9,572 bases of DNA. It comes from Nanoperiomorbus sp963544155 (GTDB taxonomy: Bacteria > Patescibacteriota > Saccharimonadia > Saccharimonadales > Saccharimonadaceae). Position 1 is the stretch's first letter. Every line of letters starts with the position of its first letter. A model generated the notes under the pieces. It was not told where the DNA came from, searched no databases, and saw nothing but the letters and a program-made list of their open reading frames with translations. Shown in pieces: positions 6,568 to 9,572 of the stretch. The stretch lies in assembly GCA_963544155.1 (NCBI GenBank), contig CAUUDW010000017.1, positions 1 to 9,572 on the forward strand, given 5' to 3'. The position numbers were made by a program, and so were the translations under genes.

Positions 6568-6576
6568 ATTTTAGCA
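6568..6576 (-). promoter_or_regulatory. Extended -10 promoter of pnp
   Basis: TGC-TAAAAT on the minus strand, identical to the core upstream of the DHH-like gene. The expected start near 6561 gives a leader of about 95 nt. A hairpin-forming repeat (6581-6600) covers the -20 to -39 region, where a -35 box would be. Confidence 0.55.
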
Positions 6577-6580
6577 TAGC

Positions 6581-6600
6581 CGGACGAGAACACTCGCCCG
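6581..6600 (-). promoter_or_regulatory. Inverted repeat abutting the pnp promoter
   Basis: CGGACGAG (6581-6588) and CTCGCCCG (6593-6600) around a 4-nt loop. In minus-strand RNA the single mismatch becomes a G-U pair, giving an 8-bp hairpin with loop UGUU. As DNA it sits 4 bp upstream of the pnp extended -10 and could be an operator; as RNA it could be a 3' end for read-through from rpsO. No U-tract follows, so neither role is certain. Confidence 0.4.
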
Positions 6601-6698
6601 ATATGTAGTGAACCTTAGAAGACCGGATAAGACCGTGAGATATATCACCAGCCAAAGCATAGTTGGCTTCGATGTCCGCAGCACAACTACCGGCATGG

Positions 6699-6736
6699 CT
6701 CGTCAGGTTAACCTTGACGAATCACTACCTGACGAG
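6699..6736 (-). terminator. Hairpin after rpsO with an alternative fold
   Basis: A perfect 10-bp inverted repeat, CTCGTCAGGT (6699-6708) and ACCTGACGAG (6727-6736), begins 12 nt after the rpsO stop. The loop carries a second CGTCA copy that can instead pair with the 3' arm to form a smaller hairpin at 6701-6719. The exit sequence on the minus strand is CCATGCCGG, without a U-tract, so this may be an RNA-stability or processing element rather than a rho-independent terminator. Confidence 0.45.
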
Positions 6737-6748
6737 TAAGTCGGCTCG

Positions 6749-7015
6749 CTATTTGCGTAGCCCGAGTGTCTCAATGACTTTCTTATACTGATCGTAGTCG
6801 GTCTGCTCCAGAGCCTTCAACAGCTTCTTGCGTCGCCCAACCATCTGAATCAGTCCTCGCCGAGCCATAAAATCATGCTTGTTTTGCTTCATGTGCTCGG
6901 TAATCTCATTGATTCTCTTGGTTAGGATAGCCACTTGAGCCGACGATGAACCTACGTCACCATCGTGGAGTTGAGTTGACTTAATCGCTGTTAACTTGTC
7001 TTCTTTAGTAATCAT
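6749..7015 (-). CDS. rpsO: 30S ribosomal protein S15
   Basis: An 88-residue S15, a primary 16S rRNA-binding protein of the small-subunit platform. It matches the family over its full length (usual length 88-89), including the strongly conserved core HDGDVGSSSAQVAILTKRIN (about 17-36), the HDFMARRGLIQMVGRRKKLL segment (47-66) and the end LGLRK. The ATG overlaps the truB stop in an ATGA arrangement (7012-7015), and no clear ribosome binding site precedes it, so translation is probably coupled to truB. Its place between truB and pnp is the common bacterial arrangement. A hairpin 12 nt after its stop probably sets the 3' end of the transcript. Confidence 0.98.
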   Translation of the reverse strand: MITKEDKLTAIKSTQLHDGDVGSSSAQVAILTKRINEITEHMKQNKHDFMARRGLIQMVGRRKKLLKALEQTDYDQYKKVIETLGLRK

Positions 7016-7698
7016 AGGGTGAGTTTACCAGATTCCGCCTCTGTTCGCAACTGATGCGCCTGAGCTACGTCGTATGACCCGATCGATAATCGACGTAGGG
7101 CGACCGTATAAGCGCCGGTACCCAGCTGCTCGCCCATATCGCTCGCCAGTGAACGAATATAAGTGCCGCTACTGACTTTAGTCTTAATAGTTAGCTCAGG
7201 GTAGCTGTAACTAACTAACTCTATGGAATACACCTGCACGGTACGAGGCGACAGAGCGACAGGCTTACCCGCTCTAGCCAGCTGATAAGCTCGCCTGCCA
7301 TTGACCTTGATGGCACTATAGCTGGGTGGTACTTGTTGGATCTGACCGGTGAATTGACTCAATACTTCTCTGATGTGCTCTAGGCTGGGTGGTCTAGAGT
7401 GTGACTCGGTAATCTCACCCTCCGGGTCGCCGGTAGTCGAACGAGCCCCCAAGCGAATCGTCGCTTGATAAACTTTATCCAGTCCACTGAACTCGCTCGC
7501 CCGTCTAGTGTTCCTGCCACTGACTAAGATAAGCAGCCCGGTCGCAAAAGGATCCAGCGTACCGCAATGCCCCACTTTGACCCGACGTCCAATCAGCCTC
7601 GTCAGATGACGTCGCACTACCGCCACTACGCCAAAGGAGGAAATACCCGCCGGCTTGTCGACGAGAATGATCTGATCAGGATTAGCTACTAAGCTCAC
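7012..7698 (-). CDS. truB: tRNA pseudouridine(55) synthase, short form without PUA domain
   Basis: A 228-residue TruB, which isomerises U55 in the T-loop of tRNAs. Motifs: LVDKPAGISSF (12-22), the catalytic KVGHCGTLDPFATGLL (41-56) with nucleophile D49, YQATIRLGARSTTGDPEG (77-94), QVPPSYSAIKVNGRRAYQLAR (121-141, KVNG/Y region), and GTYIRSLASDMGEQLG (about 178-193). The chain ends soon after the RRLSIGSY segment, so the C-terminal PUA or TruB-C domain found in many homologues (about 300 residues) is absent; short forms are common in reduced genomes. The start is GTG, one base after the TAG of the upstream DHH-like gene, with only a poor ribosome binding site, implying translational coupling. 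Its stop overlaps the rpsO start. Confidence 0.96.
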   Translation of the reverse strand: MSLVANPDQIILVDKPAGISSFGVVAVVRRHLTRLIGRRVKVGHCGTLDPFATGLLILVSGRNTRRASEFSGLDKVYQATIRLGARSTTGDPEGEITESHSRPPSLEHIREVLSQFTGQIQQVPPSYSAIKVNGRRAYQLARAGKPVALSPRTVQVYSIELVSYSYPELTIKTKVSSGTYIRSLASDMGEQLGTGAYTVALRRLSIGSYDVAQAHQLRTEAESGKLTL

Positions 7699-7699
7699 T

Positions 7700-9403
7700 C
7701 TACGATGGTATCACGAACTGACCGGGGTCAGACGGATTAGCGACTTGTCCGGGAGTGGCCGGCTGTGGCACCGGAGCCGATTGCTCCGGTGTCGATGGGA
7801 CGGCCGGACTAGCCGGAGGAAGGTTAGTGGTATCTAATCCAGCCGTTGGCGTCGGAGGCAAGGGTGGCAAGGAAGCAGCCCCTGGCTGAGGATTATTCTC
7901 AGGTAAACCATCTGTCATCTGCTGTCCTATTGGCGTCGGTGGTAGCCCCATGGTTGATGGGGTCTGGGTCAAGTTAGCCGGAGCCGGGGGCATAGTCTCC
8001 GGCGCCGGTGCAGCGACGTCCATAGCACTAGGCATCAGTGGTTGAGTCGGCATCGCAGTAGGGTTAGGATTCGACATTGCTCCGACCGGCGGAATCGGTG
8101 AGACTTGGTTAGGCTGATTAAACGGTAAATCATCGTGCGCCCGACTATCCCTCACTCCATCAATATCATCGACTAAGTATGACCCTGAGTCTTTCTGAAG
8201 CGAAGCGCCGTCGGCAATCGTCGGCAAGCCGGTTACCTGTGAATTAGGATCCTCAAGGTACGGTTGGCTCTCACTGCTTCTATCCTGTACCACCGGTTCG
8301 ATCGTTGGCGTCGGTGGAATCGGCTGAGGCTCGGGTCGGTCAATCGGAGTGGCTGACGCCGCTCTCTCCGGTACAACCAGCTCCGGCTGAGAGTTATTTA
8401 CTGCCGGCTCAGGTTGATTGCCACCAGGCGATGATTCAGTCGGCGCAGGAGAAGTCGGCTCAACATACCCGGCATAAGGGTTAGATTCCCTACCGGTTGA
8501 GTCGGAGTGGCTAACCACCGTCTCAGCTTCCACCGGATGAGGACCGGTTGGCTTAGTCTGACGATCAGCTTGATCTCGACTAAAGCTGATCGAGTGGTCT
8601 TCTTCCTCCGCTGCCTCTGCCGCCTCGTCTTTCTGTTTTTCCTTAGCAGACTCAAGCTCAGAGGTAACCAGCTGCTGATTTGCTCCCTTAGCCATCAGTT
8701 CGGCCGACAGTGACATGATAGCCGGTGTAGTGACGCTATTACGGAATTGATCCGTCGCCGAGACAACACCGGTCAAGAAAGCCGTAGCCACCGAGCTATC
8801 GATCAGACTCTTGTCATTACCTGCCAACCCGACGGCCAAGCTATAGCACATCTCAGAGTAGCAGCCCAGGCGCTCATCCTGCCAACTGATCGTCCCCAGG
8901 GCATCATTAAGCTTACTCAAGTTCATGGTAGCGGTCACGGCGTTATGGAAGATCTTGCCATGGCTGGCGATCGAGGCATCCAGCTCATCTCGGCTAGCCA
9001 CACCGATGGCAATAATCAGCTCGATATTAAAGTCACCATCCTCAAAGCGTAGGTCGTCCGGCGTGATAGTCGTTCGGTATGGTGTGATATAGACCTTGAC
9101 GAAGTCCCCTTCCGGCTTAACCTGCATCCGGTCAGCCTTGTCGACGCTGATACTAATGATGAAATCTCGCAAGCTATCGGCATTACTTTCAAACACTTTC
9201 TCAGGATCAAGGAAGTGAATCTCGGCAGGTATCTGACCGCTAAAGACAGCTACCGAGCGCTTACCTAGCTTATTTAGGGCCATCGCTAGAGCTAAGGCGG
9301 ATACCAGCTGATCCACGCTGGGATTACGAGAGACAGTCACTAAGATATTGTTGACTGCCTTGATCTTTTGAATTAACTGGGCTTTAGGTGATTCATCTTT
9401 CAT
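7700..9403 (-). CDS. Degenerate DHH-family (NrnA-like) protein with long Pro-rich tail
   Basis: A 567-residue protein. Residues 1-245 follow the pattern of NrnA/RecJ-like DHH phosphoesterases: ILVTVSRNPSVDQLVSALAL (20-39) aligns with the HxxPDGDALGSALAL motif, IIAIGVASRDEL (130-141) with the second Asp motif, NLSKLNDALG (161-170) with DHHxxNxxFG, W174-D176 and E184 follow at the family's spacing, and TGVVSATDQFRNSVTTPA (211-228) matches the TDTGxFRxxxTTP motif. Most metal ligands are replaced (H to S25, D to S29, D to G134, DHH to N161-L162-S163), with D31, N166 and D218 kept, so nuclease activity is unlikely. A charged, probably coiled segment (250-270) is followed by about 290 residues rich in Pro, Thr, Ser and Gln, probably disordered. 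The gene opens the operon with truB and rpsO, the usual slot of nrnA. Start ATG; only a weak AGAG site precedes it. A structural or RNA-binding role is inference. Confidence 0.75.
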   Translation of the reverse strand: MKDESPKAQLIQKIKAVNNILVTVSRNPSVDQLVSALALAMALNKLGKRSVAVFSGQIPAEIHFLDPEKVFESNADSLRDFIISISVDKADRMQVKPEGDFVKVYITPYRTTITPDDLRFEDGDFNIELIIAIGVASRDELDASIASHGKIFHNAVTATMNLSKLNDALGTISWQDERLGCYSEMCYSLAVGLAGNDKSLIDSSVATAFLTGVVSATDQFRNSVTTPAIMSLSAELMAKGANQQLVTSELESAKEKQKDEAAEAAEEEDHSISFSRDQADRQTKPTGPHPVEAETVVSHSDSTGRESNPYAGYVEPTSPAPTESSPGGNQPEPAVNNSQPELVVPERAASATPIDRPEPQPIPPTPTIEPVVQDRSSESQPYLEDPNSQVTGLPTIADGASLQKDSGSYLVDDIDGVRDSRAHDDLPFNQPNQVSPIPPVGAMSNPNPTAMPTQPLMPSAMDVAAPAPETMPPAPANLTQTPSTMGLPPTPIGQQMTDGLPENNPQPGAASLPPLPPTPTAGLDTTNLPPASPAVPSTPEQSAPVPQPATPGQVANPSDPGQFVIPS

Positions 9404-9506
9404 ATTTTTACTCTTTGTTTCTCCACTGCTATTTTAATAGATTTTAGCATAACCGATAAATAACGCAAACTTTAAGGCTTATCCTCCAACCCAAAAGTTG
9501 ACGCTC
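9404..9506. other. Divergent intergenic region
   Basis: Separates the DHH-like gene from the putative transposase start. It holds the operon promoter (9441-9449) and a 6-bp inverted repeat AACTTT/AAAGTT (9468-9473, 9494-9499). If the right-hand gene belongs to an IS30-type element, its terminal inverted repeat should lie in this stretch, but I cannot identify it without the other end. Confidence 0.4.
9441..9449 (-). promoter_or_regulatory. Extended -10 promoter of the DHH-like/truB/rpsO operon
   Basis: TGC-TAAAAT on the minus strand within GGTTATGCTAAAAT. The expected start near 9434 gives a leader of about 30 nt. A second A/T-rich -10-like sequence (TATTAAAAT, 9432-9440) follows at once. 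No -35 consensus is visible. Confidence 0.55.
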
Positions 9507-9572
9507 ATGGTTAAAAATAGACATCTTAGCATGAGTGACAGAAGCAGGATAGAAGTATACCTGGAGCTGGGC
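9507..9572 (+). CDS. N-terminus of a putative IS30-type transposase (cut by window edge)
   Basis: An open frame of 22 codons runs off the right edge, beginning MVKNRHLSMSDRSRIEVYLE and ending LG. The pattern HL-S-x-x-x-R-x-x-I-E-x-x-L-x-x-G matches the start of the helix-turn-helix domain at the N-terminus of IS30-family transposases ('HLTxxERxxIExxLxxG'). The ATG at 9507 puts the domain start at the expected place. No good ribosome binding site is visible. With only 22 residues the call rests on one short motif; another helix-turn-helix protein remains possible. Confidence 0.5.
   Translation, partial: MVKNRHLSMSDRSRIEVYLELG

Noticed and set aside
6615..6698. Small peptide of about 29 codons or a small RNA between rpsO and pnp
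   Set aside because: The frame has no ribosome binding site and runs into the pnp promoter; the AGCCAA/TTGGCT hairpin at 6650-6668 is too short to call an RNA gene.
9523..9531. Minus-strand TGC-TAAGAT as another extended -10 promoter
   Set aside because: It falls inside the putative transposase coding start and is followed only by a 9-codon frame; a closer promoter (9441-9449) already serves the operon.
1..9572. Alternative genetic code (UGA as Gly or Trp, as in some CPR groups)
   Set aside because: truB and pnp end in UGA at exactly the expected protein length, so UGA is read as stop.

Overview
The window is about 9.6 kb of bacterial DNA of roughly balanced base composition. It uses the standard bacterial code: UGA and UAG both end genes and neither is read through. 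The gene content and layout suggest a reduced-genome lineage of the Patescibacteria/CPR type, most likely Saccharibacteria. The pointers are a TruB without the C-terminal PUA domain, a degenerate DHH-type protein with a long proline-rich tail in the place usually held by nrnA, GTG starts, short gene spacing and a shared extended -10 promoter motif. This assignment is inference from style; no marker gene here proves it.

Layout: a lone plus-strand gene (131-1660) encodes a secreted, divergent RCC1-like beta-propeller protein ending in a Pro-rich linker and an APNTGI tail. It converges on a minus-strand block that fills the rest of the window. Read in the direction of transcription (right to left), the block holds a degenerate DHH-family protein (9403-7700), truB (7698-7012), rpsO (7015-6749), a structured 281-nt gap with the pnp promoter and leader, pnp (6467-4341), a short-chain dehydrogenase (4324-3542), a 292-nt gap with a duplicated tandem repeat, a single-pass membrane protein of unknown function (3249-2335), a strong intrinsic terminator, and a family-4-type uracil-DNA glycosylase (2268-1687). 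At the extreme right edge a plus-strand reading frame begins that looks like the N-terminus of an IS30-type transposase.

How it fits together: DHH-truB-rpsO are a tight operon (1-nt gap, then an ATGA overlap) feeding translation (tRNA pseudouridine 55, ribosomal protein S15). The order nrnA-like/truB/rpsO/pnp is the familiar bacterial translation/RNA-decay neighbourhood. pnp has its own promoter and a long foldable leader, as expected for a gene that controls its own mRNA, and carries the dehydrogenase as a second cistron. The membrane protein and the glycosylase are separate units. Five gene starts are preceded by a TGN-TANNAT extended -10 element with poor -35 boxes.

The most interesting points are: a family-4 uracil-DNA glycosylase that has lost three of its four Fe-S cysteines and appears to be made from a leaderless GTG-start mRNA whose promoter is built into the preceding terminator; a DHH protein with most catalytic residues gone but the fold signature kept; a 25-bp duplicated repeat made of 11-bp units; and dominance of UAG stops (6 of 8 genes). 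I saw no tRNA, rRNA or CRISPR array.
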